DNA of 16,776 nt from Candidatus Aerophobota bacterium. Lineage in GTDB: Bacteria > Aerophobota > Aerophobia > Aerophobales > AE-B3A. The translations under genes and the position numbers were made by a program. Shown in pieces: positions 6,454 through 15,032 of the stretch. The stretch is taken from the NCBI GenBank assembly GCA_004376485.1, contig SOJT01000062.1, forward strand, positions 1 to 16,776. Reading direction: 5' to 3'. Numbering within the stretch: position 1 is the stretch's first letter; each line of letters opens with the position of its first letter. The notes under the pieces were generated by a model, which was not told the DNA's origin, searched no databases, and saw only the letters and a program-made list of their open reading frames with translations.

Positions 6454-7803
6454 TTGTACAGCTTGTTAGCAGAAATTGTAGGTCCAGAGAATGTCTCCAG
6501 GGAAGATTTCGAGCTTTGGTGCTATTCCAGGGATGCTGGATCTGTTTTCCCCAGGCTGCCCGAGTGTATAGTAACTCCCAAGTCTAAGGAGCAGGTGGCC
6601 GAAATCCTCAAAGTAGCTAATGAGTACAAAAAGCCGGTTATCCCCCGGGGGGCAGGCAGCAGTATGTGCGGAGCGCCCGTACCCCTTAAGGGAGGGGTTA
6701 TGCTAGATCTTACCGGTCTGAAAAGGATTAAGATTCAAGACGAAGAGGGATTATTCGTAAGGGCTGAGGCTGGAGTAATCTGGACTGAGATAATTGAGGT
6801 TCTCAAACAGAGGGGACGAGAGATAGGGCTTGAAGGTCCGTGGTCGGCTCCCTCGGCTACCGCAGGGGGAAGTGTAGCTGTTGGTGCTATTTGTATGGGA
6901 GCAGCAAAATATGGAGGATTGGGAACCCAGATACTCGGTCTGGAGGTAGCGTTGGCTGATGGAAGCATAGTCAGAACCGGTTCCGCGGCCAATCGTAACA
7001 ATGAAATGGTAATGAGAGACTGTAATGGAGCCGACCTAACCGGTTTGTCTATCGGGTCTCACGGAACGCTGGGCATAATTACCGAGGTCTCTTTAAAGAC
7101 ATACGCGTTCCACGAGGCCGAGGCCTATTATGCTTATTCCTTTGAGAGCTTGGAGGATGCGGCCAGGGCGGTATATGGACTGGCCAGAGATGAAATTGCT
7201 TTTGACTGCCGCATGTTTGTTTATCCGGTACCTGAGGAAATAGGAGGTGTGGCCGGGGTAGTCTATATGTTAAAAGGAAGTGGCAGCCAGATCCAGGAGC
7301 TAGGGGGAAAAAGCAGGAAAATAATGCAGCTTGCCCACGGCAAAAGTATCTCTGAGTTTGGAGAGCAATATTATAAGGGCAGATTTACGGCGCGGGTGAA
7401 GGCTTTTGGAGAAGCTGGACCTGGATGGCTGGAGGTGGCCGGCTACATTCCGATCCTTCGATATCCAGCCGTAGCTAAAGAAATTATCAAGTATTGGAAA
7501 AAACGTGAGGAGGAAGCTAAAAACCTGGGCATTAAGTGGAGTTTAGGAGCTTTGCTGGAAACTCATTCTATAAATATTCCCGTGGCCATCTTCTGCAGCG
7601 AAGTTAAGAGAGATGCCTGGCAAAGAATTAATAGCTACTGGCACGAACTGGCTGAGTTAATGTATGAAAGAGGAGTAAGCCCGTATTGGATTGGGCACCT
7701 CAGTTCGCATATTGTAAAAAGATGGGGTCCTTACTACCAGCTTTATAAGAAGATCAAGGAGAGTCTGGATCCTAATAATATTTTAAATCCGGGAATGCTT
7801 TAA
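6454..7803 (+). CDS. FAD-binding oxidoreductase, GlcD/D-lactate dehydrogenase-like
   Basis: This is a 449-residue protein starting at TTG. It has the PCMH-type FAD-binding domain: VIPRGAGSSMCGAPVPLKGGVMLDLTGL (residues ~62-89), GGSVAVGAICMGAAKYGGLGTQILG (138-162) and ADLTGLSIGSHGTLGIITEVSLK (193-215). The C-terminal cap ends in LDPNNILNPGML, the usual last motif of this family. It is slightly shorter than E. coli GlcD but appears complete. Family members oxidise 2-hydroxyacids such as glycolate or D-lactate and hand electrons to a partner Fe-S protein. That partner follows after 10 bp. The protein has no signal peptide and is cytoplasmic or loosely membrane-associated. The substrate may be the product of the TRAP-imported acid (inference). 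Confidence 0.9.
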   Translation: MYSLLAEIVGPENVSREDFELWCYSRDAGSVFPRLPECIVTPKSKEQVAEILKVANEYKKPVIPRGAGSSMCGAPVPLKGGVMLDLTGLKRIKIQDEEGLFVRAEAGVIWTEIIEVLKQRGREIGLEGPWSAPSATAGGSVAVGAICMGAAKYGGLGTQILGLEVALADGSIVRTGSAANRNNEMVMRDCNGADLTGLSIGSHGTLGIITEVSLKTYAFHEAEAYYAYSFESLEDAARAVYGLARDEIAFDCRMFVYPVPEEIGGVAGVVYMLKGSGSQIQELGGKSRKIMQLAHGKSISEFGEQYYKGRFTARVKAFGEAGPGWLEVAGYIPILRYPAVAKEIIKYWKKREEEAKNLGIKWSLGALLETHSINIPVAIFCSEVKRDAWQRINSYWHELAELMYERGVSPYWIGHLSSHIVKRWGPYYQLYKKIKESLDPNNILNPGML

Positions 7804-7813
7804 GGAAGACACA

Positions 7814-8944
7814 TTGAGACTCAAAGACCTTACCGAAGAAGTCTACAAATGCATCCGGTGTGGATGGTGTAGGGAGAAGATTTGTCCAATAAGGGAGGAG
7901 TTAGGTTTTGAGTCTACCTACGCTAGGGGGATAGTACTCACAGCCAGAGGGCTGCTAGAGAAACAGCTTAATTATTCGAGTGCGCTGGCCAACCGGATGT
8001 ATCTTTGTCTTGAATGTGCTAATTGTATGGAGCATTGTCCTCTCGATGTAGATGTTGTAGGCATTATGAATGCCATGAGACAGGACTTGGTCAAAGCAGG
8101 CCTGGCTCCGGAAGTGTTCAGGCAGGTGGACCGTCATGTTGAGTCTACCAAAAATCCTCTTGGCATTGAAAGAAACGAGATGGTGAAATGGAGTGAAGAT
8201 CTTGGCTTAGCACGGAAAGGTGAGGTATTGTTCTTTGTCGGTTGCTATCCCTCGTATAAATTCCCCAAAACTGCCAGAGCAACAGTCCGCATTCTTCGCC
8301 AAGCCGGTATAGATGTAGCCTACCTGGCTGAAGAAGAGTGGTGTTGTGGTACAGCTCAATATATGGATGGTTCAGCCGCCCTGGCCCAGAGGTTGATGGT
8401 GCATAATTTGGAAAAAATTGAGGATTCCGGAGCCGAAAAAGTTGTCACTACCTGTGCCGGCTGCTATACTTCCTTAAAACATGAGTATCCTAAGAGAATA
8501 GGGGAGTTATCCTTTCAGGTTCTCCACATTACTGAGCTACTGGAAGATTTGATAAATGAAGGAAAGATAGATTTCAAGAACGAAATAAAAAAAAGGGTAA
8601 CTTATCATGATCCCTGTCATCTGGGAAGACATTCTGGACTCTATGATGAGCCAAGAAAGATCTTGAATCACATCCCCGGGTTGGAACTAGTGGAGATGTC
8701 AAGAAATAGAGAGAATACCAGGTGCTGCGGAGGTGAGATTGTCTTAAATACTGTTTTCCCCGAACTTGGAAAAAGGCTTCCTGAGATAAGAGTGGACGAA
8801 GCGGCCAATTTAGGAGTAAAGGACCTGATTACTTCTTGTCCTCTGTGTGTGTCAAATTTGAGGATACCGGCTAGAAAAAGAAGAATCAAGCTCTATGACT
8901 TACCTCTTCTGGTAGCCGAAAGTATGGGAGTCTCCGGAAAATGA
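7814..8944 (+). CDS. Fe-S oxidoreductase with two CCG domains, GlcF/HdrD-like
   Basis: This is a 376-residue protein starting at TTG with an AAGGAAG site just upstream. Two N-terminal 4Fe-4S motifs are seen: C13-C16-C19-C24 followed by Pro (with four rather than three residues before the last Cys), and C65-C68-C71-C75 followed by Pro. Two cysteine-rich CCG domains follow: C144, C177-C178, C214, C217; and C268, C304-C305, C342, C345. This is the layout of GlcF, the electron-accepting partner of GlcD-type dehydrogenases, and of HdrD. It lies 10 bp after the GlcD-like gene, so the two should form one complex that passes electrons to the quinone pool or another carrier (family knowledge). Which acceptor is used here is not visible. 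Confidence 0.9.
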   Translation: MRLKDLTEEVYKCIRCGWCREKICPIREELGFESTYARGIVLTARGLLEKQLNYSSALANRMYLCLECANCMEHCPLDVDVVGIMNAMRQDLVKAGLAPEVFRQVDRHVESTKNPLGIERNEMVKWSEDLGLARKGEVLFFVGCYPSYKFPKTARATVRILRQAGIDVAYLAEEEWCCGTAQYMDGSAALAQRLMVHNLEKIEDSGAEKVVTTCAGCYTSLKHEYPKRIGELSFQVLHITELLEDLINEGKIDFKNEIKKRVTYHDPCHLGRHSGLYDEPRKILNHIPGLELVEMSRNRENTRCCGGEIVLNTVFPELGKRLPEIRVDEAANLGVKDLITSCPLCVSNLRIPARKRRIKLYDLPLLVAESMGVSGK

Positions 8945-9158
8945 AAAACCTGTCCCAGTTTCTTCCAAAGAATCTATTTTGGGCTATTTCGCCTACTTTA
9001 AAGGTTTCCATAGCAGCCTTTTTTTGGTTCCGAATATAGCGAAAGCCCTGTTGCTAGAAAGAAAAGCTGTTACTATCTGGGTTATAACTCCTCCCTCATT
9101 TTAGATAGATGCTAGGGTTAAAAGTATGGGCGAAGGCAGTAAACTTTAGGAGCAGAAC
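8945..9158 (+). other. 214-bp intergenic stretch before the ene-reductase gene
   Basis: No gene is seen. A bulged inverted repeat pairs GGGCT..TTCGC (within 8981-8992) with GCGAAAGCCC (9039-9048) around a 46-base loop, and a 7-T run lies at about 9019-9025. Neither makes a standard terminator. A promoter for the next gene may lie here, but no good -35/-10 pair was found. Confidence 0.35.
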
Positions 9159-11045
9159 TTGCATTCTCTTTTCTCGCCAATTTCTATTGCACAGGTCAGC
9201 TTAAAAAACCGGATTGTTATGGCTCCCATGGTCATCAACTTTGCCACAGAGGATGGGGCAATTACTAAGGAGTTCTGTGATTTTTACATTGCTCGAGCTG
9301 AGGGAGGTGTAGGTCTTATTATCGTGGGGGCAACTTATGTACATCCAGACGGGAAGGGGTTCAAAAATCAACTGGGTATCCATCATGATGCACTTATCCC
9401 CTCCCTAAGCAGTCTTTGCCACCGTCTTCATCCCTTTTGTAAAGTTGTTGTGCAGCTTAGTTTGCGTTTTCGAGAACAAAAGCCTGAAGATTTTTCCAAA
9501 CAGGAAATTCAAAGATATATTTATGCCTTTGCTCAAGGAGCACGACGGGCTAAAGAAGCAGGGTTTGATGGCATTGAGCTACATGCCTGTCATGACTATT
9601 TTATTAATCAATTTCTTTCCCCCTATACAAATTATCGCACAGATAACTATGGGGAATCACCCCAGAAAAGGATGCAGGTAATAGTGGAGACGCTTCGGGG
9701 AATTCGGATGGAGGTAGGTAAAAATTATTTAGTTGGCGCTAGACTTAGTGTGGATGAATTCGTGCCCGGAGGTCTTACACTTCGAGAAACCAAAGAAATT
9801 GCCCGACGACTTGAAGCTGAGGGGGTAAATTACATTCATGCGTCCGCTGGCATCGGTGAAACACAGCATCGCATGTCGCCCCCCATGGAGGTACCACGAG
9901 GATCGCTTCTTCTTCTGGCTCATGAAATCCAAAAATCTGTTAAGATTCCAGTAATTGCAGTGGGAAGACTCGACCGTCCTTCTGTACTTAAGAAGGCGGT
10001 GAGAAAAGGTGGGAAATTAGCTGCTGTAGGACGAGCGCTAATTGCCGAGGCAGACTTTGTCAAAAAAATAGTAGAAGGTAGAGAAACTGAAATTAGACCT
10101 TGTATCGCCTGCAATTTTTGCCTCTGGCAGCTGCACCAGCAAAAACCCGTTCGATGTGTAGTTAACCCCTATGTAGGCAGAGAGGGTATCAAAGTTTCTC
10201 CAGTTATGCAAAAGAAAAAAGTGATGGTTGTGGGAGGTGGCCCCGCTGGTCTTGAAGCAGCAGCCATCGCAGCCCAGAGAGGGCAAAAGGTTTTCTTATT
10301 TGAAAAAAAACAGAATCTTGGGGGAAAAATTCTTGCGGGGAGACTTCCTCCTTATAAAGAGCCACTTCAGGATTTTCTGAAATATCTGGAATATCGAGTT
10401 TCTCGAGTAAAGGTTGAGCTTAGAATTGGTAAGGAAGTAACCCCAGAAATTATCGAGGGCTGCCATCCTGACGAAGTTATTTTTGCTCTTGGATCTTATC
10501 CTGTTAGACCCAAGATACCCGGCATTAATAATCCTTATGTCTATACAGCTGAAGAATTGTTAAGTATCTCCTCTATTCCCTCGGGTAACTATTTAGTTGT
10601 TGGTGCAGGTTTAGTAGCCCTTGAGACGGCGGAGTTCATAACGGCTCAAGGTAGTCAGGTGAAGGTAATAGAGATGACAGATAAGATTGGGGAAGATCTG
10701 CCTCCCATTCGCCGCAAGTTAGTTTTGGAACGCTTGAGACAAGCTGGGGTTGAGATCATTCCCAATACCAAACTTACTTCGGCAGAGAAACAACAAATTA
10801 TGGTAGAGAAGGACGGTGAAGCCCGGAATTTGGGAATTTTCAACTTTGTAATTCTGGCCACAGGATACCGAAGTAACAGAGACTTGATCTCCAAGATAAA
10901 AAATAGACCATTCCGACAATTTGAGATCGGAGATTGTAAAAAAGTAAGAACCATCTATGAGGCCATTCAAGAGGGGTTTGAAGTAGGCTGTGCCAGTGGA
11001 CTTGTTCCTCAAAGTCTTAGGAAGTCTTTTTCTATGGTATTGTAA
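9159..11045 (+). CDS. FMN/4Fe-4S/FAD oxidoreductase of the old-yellow-enzyme (2,4-dienoyl-CoA reductase / TMADH) family
   Basis: This is a 628-residue protein starting at TTG, preceded by TTAGGAG. Residues 1-~335 are the FMN-binding TIM barrel: SLKNRIVMAPMVINFATEDG, GFDGIELHACHDYFINQFLSPYTNYRTDNYGES (with H142, H145, Y147) and the phosphate-binding PVIAVGR and AAVGRALIAEADF. C315, C318, C321 and C333 bind a 4Fe-4S cluster; the C-x2-C-x2-C spacing is like trimethylamine dehydrogenase rather than the x3 spacing of FadH. An FAD-type nucleotide fold starts at GGGPAG (359-364) and a second nucleotide site at GAGLVA (481-486). The loop after QLS (~100-115) is much shorter than usual and lacks the common QLxHxGR. 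Family reactions include reducing activated C=C bonds and oxidising amines; the substrate is unknown. Confidence 0.88.
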   Translation: MHSLFSPISIAQVSLKNRIVMAPMVINFATEDGAITKEFCDFYIARAEGGVGLIIVGATYVHPDGKGFKNQLGIHHDALIPSLSSLCHRLHPFCKVVVQLSLRFREQKPEDFSKQEIQRYIYAFAQGARRAKEAGFDGIELHACHDYFINQFLSPYTNYRTDNYGESPQKRMQVIVETLRGIRMEVGKNYLVGARLSVDEFVPGGLTLRETKEIARRLEAEGVNYIHASAGIGETQHRMSPPMEVPRGSLLLLAHEIQKSVKIPVIAVGRLDRPSVLKKAVRKGGKLAAVGRALIAEADFVKKIVEGRETEIRPCIACNFCLWQLHQQKPVRCVVNPYVGREGIKVSPVMQKKKVMVVGGGPAGLEAAAIAAQRGQKVFLFEKKQNLGGKILAGRLPPYKEPLQDFLKYLEYRVSRVKVELRIGKEVTPEIIEGCHPDEVIFALGSYPVRPKIPGINNPYVYTAEELLSISSIPSGNYLVVGAGLVALETAEFITAQGSQVKVIEMTDKIGEDLPPIRRKLVLERLRQAGVEIIPNTKLTSAEKQQIMVEKDGEARNLGIFNFVILATGYRSNRDLISKIKNRPFRQFEIGDCKKVRTIYEAIQEGFEVGCASGLVPQSLRKSFSMVL

Positions 11046-11068
11046 AAAAGAAAATAAAGGGAATATTT

Positions 11069-11866
11069 ATGATAACAAAACCCATTGCTATTGAAGATGT
11101 GCGGGTTCTTTTGCCTGGTATACCCGCCCGAACCACCCGAGGATTTCTGGGTTATTGCACCATCTCTCTGCTTCCTTTTAAGAAAGGGTGGCTACTTTTC
11201 GACACTGGACATTATGGAGACAGATACCTCTTGTTGGAGGCTCTGGAAAATTTGAAGATCACTCCACAGGACGTTACCTGTGTAGTTCTCAGCCACCTCC
11301 ACTATGACCACTGTCTGAATCTTACGCTCTTTCCGCGGGCCACCTTTGTGTTAGCGTCCAGAGAATTGCAGTATGCTCGGGAAGTAATGGCAAAGCAACG
11401 AATCGATTATTCTATACCCGATATGTTGGATTCTTTGCTGCAAAATCGGGAAATTCAGGCTTTTGACTCTGAGCTGAAACTGGGCTCAGGAATAAAGGTA
11501 TTTGAAACACCGGGTCACACCCCAGGATCTGTAGCCCTACAGATTAAGAAAACTCGGGACATAGTGCTTTGTGGAGATGCTATAAAAAATGCCTGGGAAT
11601 TTGTGCTTGGTGAGCCGGATATGGTTTACGGTTCTCCTCTGGCCGCCCGAAAGAGTATCCAGAGAATCAGGAACATGGGAGAAATTCTGGTTCCTGGTCA
11701 CGATCGACCCTTTCGTCAGAAAGAAAGAGAGATAGAATTTATAGGGGGAACGAGTTGGTCGATTTCAGCTGATTTATACCCTCGTGAAAAGGGATCCGAG
11801 ATTTTCAGGCTCGGTTATGAGCGGCGTTCAGGAGATCCCGCTGAATCAGCCGAAAAAGACTATTAA
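11069..11866 (+). CDS. Metallo-beta-lactamase-fold hydrolase
   Basis: This is a 265-residue protein, 23 bp after the ene-reductase gene, with AAAGGGAA ahead of the ATG. The full di-metal site is present: SHLHYDH (H76, H78, D80, H81), GH at H150, D170 and H211. The early segment WLLFDTGHYGD is also typical. Size and motif spacing suit the N-acyl homoserine lactonase-like branch, which includes lactonases and other small-ester or thioester hydrolases. No signal peptide is seen, so it is cytoplasmic. In this operon it more likely opens a lactone or similar intermediate than acts in quorum quenching or drug resistance (inference). The protein appears complete. Confidence 0.88.
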   Translation: MITKPIAIEDVRVLLPGIPARTTRGFLGYCTISLLPFKKGWLLFDTGHYGDRYLLLEALENLKITPQDVTCVVLSHLHYDHCLNLTLFPRATFVLASRELQYAREVMAKQRIDYSIPDMLDSLLQNREIQAFDSELKLGSGIKVFETPGHTPGSVALQIKKTRDIVLCGDAIKNAWEFVLGEPDMVYGSPLAARKSIQRIRNMGEILVPGHDRPFRQKEREIEFIGGTSWSISADLYPREKGSEIFRLGYERRSGDPAESAEKDY

Positions 11867-12030
11867 TTAGCAAGAGGGTAAAGCTGAAAAAAAGGCAGGA
11901 GGGAGGTGAAAAGATAGGCAGGCCGCGTCAGCTTAGGAATGGAGGTTACCACAAGAGAAACAGAGATTATTTATATTTCTCTTTGGGAACTTCCTGAAAA
12001 ATTAAACTATTTCTTACAAGGGAGGTAAAT
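11867..12030 (+). promoter_or_regulatory. Leader between the hydrolase gene and dctP2
   Basis: This stretch holds an 8-bp inverted repeat AAGAGAAA/TTTCTCTT (11953-11960 with 11976-11983) and a 7-bp repeat AAGCTGA/TCAGCTT (11881-11887 with 11928-11934). It also holds an extended ribosome-binding-like string GGAGGTGAAAAG (11902-11913) that recurs exactly at 2077-2088 before dctP1. A 29-codon frame with a weak start (11939-12028) ends 2 bp before dctP2. No clear promoter was found. Confidence 0.4.
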
Positions 12031-13038
12031 GTGAAGGTAAGAGGAAAATTTACCCTGATATGGGTAACAGTGTTAATGGTTCTCCTTTTAGCAGCTAATC
12101 TCTATGCAGCTGAATATACCATCCGGGTTGCTAACAATGTTGCGGCTGACCACGCCTGGGGTAAGGGAATGGAGCTTTTCAAAGATTACCTGGAGGATGC
12201 AAGTGACGGAAGGATCGCTGTGGAAGTATATCACGCTGGTGTTCTGGGGAAAACGCGAGAAACTATCGAAATGCTCAGGATAGGAACCTTAGAGGTAGCC
12301 CTGTGCGGAACAGCCTACGTCCAGTCCTACGTGCCTGAAATGGGAATCACCCTCCTTCCCTATCTCTGGAAGGATCGTGATACTCTGTTCGAGATTATAG
12401 ATGGACCTCTGGGTGATTATCTTAACAAAAGACTGGACGAATCAGGCTTGCATGTATTAGGATACCTCGACAATGGCTTCCGTCATATAACTACCCGCGC
12501 AAAACCTGTCAGGTCACTTAAGGACTTGAAAGGCTTGAAGATTCGGTGCCTGCCTACGCCTGTTCATATTGCGTTCTTTAAAGCACTGGGTGCTGCCCCT
12601 ACGCCTATAGACTGGGTTGAACTCTACGATGCTCTACGGATGGGAGTTGTCGATGCCCAGGAAAATCCGCCAGCAATGGTTCACACCGCTAGATTTTACG
12701 AAGTCCAAAAGTACTACTCCCTGAGCAGCCATGTAAACGAACCTGGAATGTTCATTATGAGTAAAATGTTCTATGGTAAGCTACCTGCAGAGCTTAAGCT
12801 GGCTGTAGATATAGCTGCGAGAAAAGCCACTTTGTGGGAAAGAGGGGAATGTTATAAGGATAATCAGAAGATGCTCAAAGAATTAGAAAAAGCCGGGATG
12901 GAGATTAGTAAGGTTCCCGAAGAAACAATAGATGAATTCCGTCGGATTGCTCATGAAAAAGTTTACCCCGAGGTAGCTGATAAGTTCGGGCCAATAGGCA
13001 AGGAGCTGGTTGACCTGTTCAGATGGGCAAACAAATAA
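12031..13038 (+). CDS. dctP: TRAP transporter solute-binding protein (DctP family), system 2
   Basis: This is a 335-residue protein with a GTG start set by GGGAGG at 12020-12025. Residues 1-~27 form a signal peptide: basic start, long hydrophobic core, and cleavage near LYAA/E. The mature part has the DctP pattern, with GVLGKTRETIEMLRIGTLEVAL and SLKDLKGLKIRCLPTP; R172 is the family's carboxylate-clamping arginine. It is clearly related to but well diverged from the DctP at 2147-3166, so it is a separate transporter and not a recent copy. It leads the second dctP-dctQ-dctM set. A long perfect hairpin lies right after its stop, as in system 1. Confidence 0.93.
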   Translation: MKVRGKFTLIWVTVLMVLLLAANLYAAEYTIRVANNVAADHAWGKGMELFKDYLEDASDGRIAVEVYHAGVLGKTRETIEMLRIGTLEVALCGTAYVQSYVPEMGITLLPYLWKDRDTLFEIIDGPLGDYLNKRLDESGLHVLGYLDNGFRHITTRAKPVRSLKDLKGLKIRCLPTPVHIAFFKALGAAPTPIDWVELYDALRMGVVDAQENPPAMVHTARFYEVQKYYSLSSHVNEPGMFIMSKMFYGKLPAELKLAVDIAARKATLWERGECYKDNQKMLKELEKAGMEISKVPEETIDEFRRIAHEKVYPEVADKFGPIGKELVDLFRWANK

Positions 13039-13050
13039 GTCTTTGAAACA

Positions 13051-13099
13051 AGGGTAAGCTTCCCAGTTTCTCACGAGTATTTACCGGGAAGCTTACCCT
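13051..13099 (+). repeat. Perfect 14-bp hairpin between dctP2 and dctQ2
   Basis: AGGGTAAGCTTCCC (13051-13064) is the exact reverse complement of GGGAAGCTTACCCT (13086-13099), with a 21-base loop. It begins 12 bp after the dctP2 stop and ends 11 bp before the dctQ2 ribosome binding site. The stem is unrelated in sequence to the one between dctP1 and dctQ1 but in the same place. There is no T-run, so an mRNA-stabilising or partial-attenuation role is more likely than termination. Confidence 0.85.
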
Positions 13100-13124
13100 C
13101 ATCATTTGTGGGTGGAGAAAGAAA

Positions 13125-13643
13125 GTGTTCTATCGCTATTTAAAAAAATTAGTCGAAGCTGCGGTTATTTTTTCCTCGGCAGCTATGACTTTTATACTCA
13201 TCATTCAGGTGTTTCTCCGGTATGTACTCAGAACTAGCATTCCCTTCTCCGAGGAGTTAGCCCGCTATCTAATGATCTGGGTGGTCTTTCTGGCCGCAGG
13301 CCTGGCGTTAAAAGAAGATGCTCATATCAGCATTAGAGTTTTAGTTGATAGGCTTCGAGGACGAACACGTTTATGGTTGAACTTAGTGGCCCAGATACTC
13401 TTACTTGCTTTTCTTGTGTTATTGACGGTAGAGACCATTGCCGTCCTCCCATATCAGAGGGCGCAGATTATTCTCTCTATGGGGATATCTATTTTCTGGT
13501 TCTACCTGGCCATTCCTGTGGGATGTTCTATTATGATTCTCTTTCTACTTCCCAAGATGTATCAGAAAGTAAAAAAAATTTCAGGCAAAATCAATTGTGA
13601 GGAGACGGATGAGACGGTTTCTACGAAAGGAGGAAGGTCGTGA
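13125..13643 (+). CDS. dctQ: TRAP transporter small membrane subunit (DctQ family), system 2
   Basis: This is a 172-residue protein starting at GTG, with GGTGGAG at 13111-13117. It has four hydrophobic helices, with the family segment FLRYVLRTSIPFSEELARYLMIWVVF after helix 1 and LSMGISIFWFYLAIPVG leading into helix 4. A polar tail of about 25 residues follows. It works with the DctP upstream and the DctM downstream; its last 4 bases (GTGA) overlap the start of dctM2, which indicates translational coupling. Confidence 0.9.
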   Translation: MFYRYLKKLVEAAVIFSSAAMTFILIIQVFLRYVLRTSIPFSEELARYLMIWVVFLAAGLALKEDAHISIRVLVDRLRGRTRLWLNLVAQILLLAFLVLLTVETIAVLPYQRAQIILSMGISIFWFYLAIPVGCSIMILFLLPKMYQKVKKISGKINCEETDETVSTKGGRS

Positions 13644-14926
13644 TTCTTTTAGCAATAGTCTTTGCTACAACCGTCCTTCTGGGTGTTCCTGTTGCATTTT
13701 GCCTTGGGCTTACTGGTGTTGTGTTCATCTTGGTCACAGGCAAAGCTTCATTGATGACTATTCCTACTTTAATGTTCGGAGGCATTGATTCTTTTTGCCT
13801 TATGGCTATTCCCTTGTTCATCATGGCAGGATTTCTGATTCAGCACTCAGGGGTTCTCTCCAAGCTGGTGGAGCTTGCCAATGCTCTTGTGGGGCACCTT
13901 CGGGGAGGATTAGCCCATGTCAATATTGTTGCAAGTATGTTTTTTGCCGGAGTATCAGGCGTAGCTTTAGCTGATACAGCAGCTATTGGCTCCATGCTCA
14001 TACCTCCCATGATTAAAGAAGGATATGATAGAAAGTTCACTGCTGTGGTGACAGCTTCTTCCTCCGTGGTGGGGCCAATTATCCCACCCAGTGTGGCTAT
14101 GATTATTTACGCCTATGTAGCCGGAGGGAGAGTCTCAGTCGCTGGCCTCTTTTTATCTGGAGTAGTTCCCGGCATAATTCTCGGCTTAGGTATGATAGCT
14201 CTGGCATACATTTTCTCCATCCGTCGAGGTTATCCCATCAGCGGAGAAAAATTTAGCTTTCTTAATGTCCTGAGGAAAGCAAAAAGTGGCATACTGGGTC
14301 TCATGGTTCCCATCATCATCTTAGGAGGTATTCTTTCCGGTATGTTCACTCCTACAGAAGCAGGGGCTGTTGCGGTTGCCTATGCCCTATTTACCGGCAT
14401 TTTTATTACCCGAAAATTAACCCTCAAAAAAATTGGTTACTGTTTCCTTGAAGCCTCCAAAACTAGCGCCGTAGTTTTTATGATGCTGGCAACTGCTAAA
14501 ATCATCGGCTGGCTTCTGATCACGTACCAGGTCCCTGCGAAATTAACGGCCATACTTATGTCAACCACAGCAAACCCACAGATTTTTTTGATCATAATTC
14601 TTCTTTCTCTACTACTTATTGGATTTGTCCTGGAGGCTGTTGCTACCATGATCATGTTGATACCGGTTTTTGCACCTGCAGCACTGGCGTATGGAATCGA
14701 GCCACACCATTTTGGACTCCTTTTTGTGATGACCGTCCAAGTTGCTCTTATTACACCTCCCGTTGCGCTTGGTCTGTTCATTGCCTGTAGATTGGCTAAA
14801 ACTACTATTGAGGAGGTATTTATAGATATCTGGCCCTTTCTCTTTCTAATATTCGGCATAATAATACTGATAGCCTTATTCCCTGGTCTCGTTATGTGGC
14901 TGCCTAGACTTTTTGGATATACATAA
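13640..14926 (+). CDS. dctM: TRAP transporter large permease subunit (DctM family), system 2
   Basis: This is a 428-residue protein starting at GTG with AAAGGAGGAAGG directly ahead. It is a polytopic protein with about 11-12 membrane helices. Signatures are FFAGVSGVALADTAAIGSMLIPPM, VVGPIIPPSVAMIIYAY, MFTPTEAGAVAVAYALF and VQVALITPPVALGLF. It couples Na+ flow to uptake of the ligand delivered by DctP2 (family knowledge). It is about the same length as the DctM at 3724-5004 but well diverged, so the window has two independent TRAP systems. About 106 bp separate it from the first racemase-superfamily gene, probably in the same operon. Confidence 0.94.
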   Translation: MILLAIVFATTVLLGVPVAFCLGLTGVVFILVTGKASLMTIPTLMFGGIDSFCLMAIPLFIMAGFLIQHSGVLSKLVELANALVGHLRGGLAHVNIVASMFFAGVSGVALADTAAIGSMLIPPMIKEGYDRKFTAVVTASSSVVGPIIPPSVAMIIYAYVAGGRVSVAGLFLSGVVPGIILGLGMIALAYIFSIRRGYPISGEKFSFLNVLRKAKSGILGLMVPIIILGGILSGMFTPTEAGAVAVAYALFTGIFITRKLTLKKIGYCFLEASKTSAVVFMMLATAKIIGWLLITYQVPAKLTAILMSTTANPQIFLIIILLSLLLIGFVLEAVATMIMLIPVFAPAALAYGIEPHHFGLLFVMTVQVALITPPVALGLFIACRLAKTTIEEVFIDIWPFLFLIFGIIILIALFPGLVMWLPRLFGYT

Positions 14927-15020
14927 CATTATGTAAAGATTAAAGACCCCATAAAGAGAAAGTGGAAGGAAAAGTAGGATAAGTGAAATATTGATTAAAA
15001 CTTTTACTAAAAAATTAAAA

Positions 15021-15025
15021 AGGAG
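15021..15025 (+). promoter_or_regulatory. Ribosome binding site that fixes the start of the maleate-isomerase-like gene
   Basis: AGGAG lies 7 bases before ATG 15033. An in-frame TTG at 14991 would add 14 Lys-rich, non-conserved residues and has no ribosome binding site, so 15033 is preferred. Confidence 0.65.
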
Positions 15026-15032
15026 TGAAAGA

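Noticed and set aside
8981..9048. Inverted repeat as a terminator after the GlcF-like gene
   Set aside because: The stem is bulged, the loop is 46 bases, and no T-run follows the 3' arm.
11939..12028. 29-codon ATG frame ending 2 bp before dctP2
   Set aside because: It has only a weak ribosome binding site and its last codons are the dctP2 ribosome binding site; the peptide has no recognisable feature. Kept only as a remark in the leader entry.
13373..13600. 75-codon + strand frame inside dctQ2
   Set aside because: It lies wholly within a confident membrane-subunit gene in another frame and has no motif or ribosome binding site.
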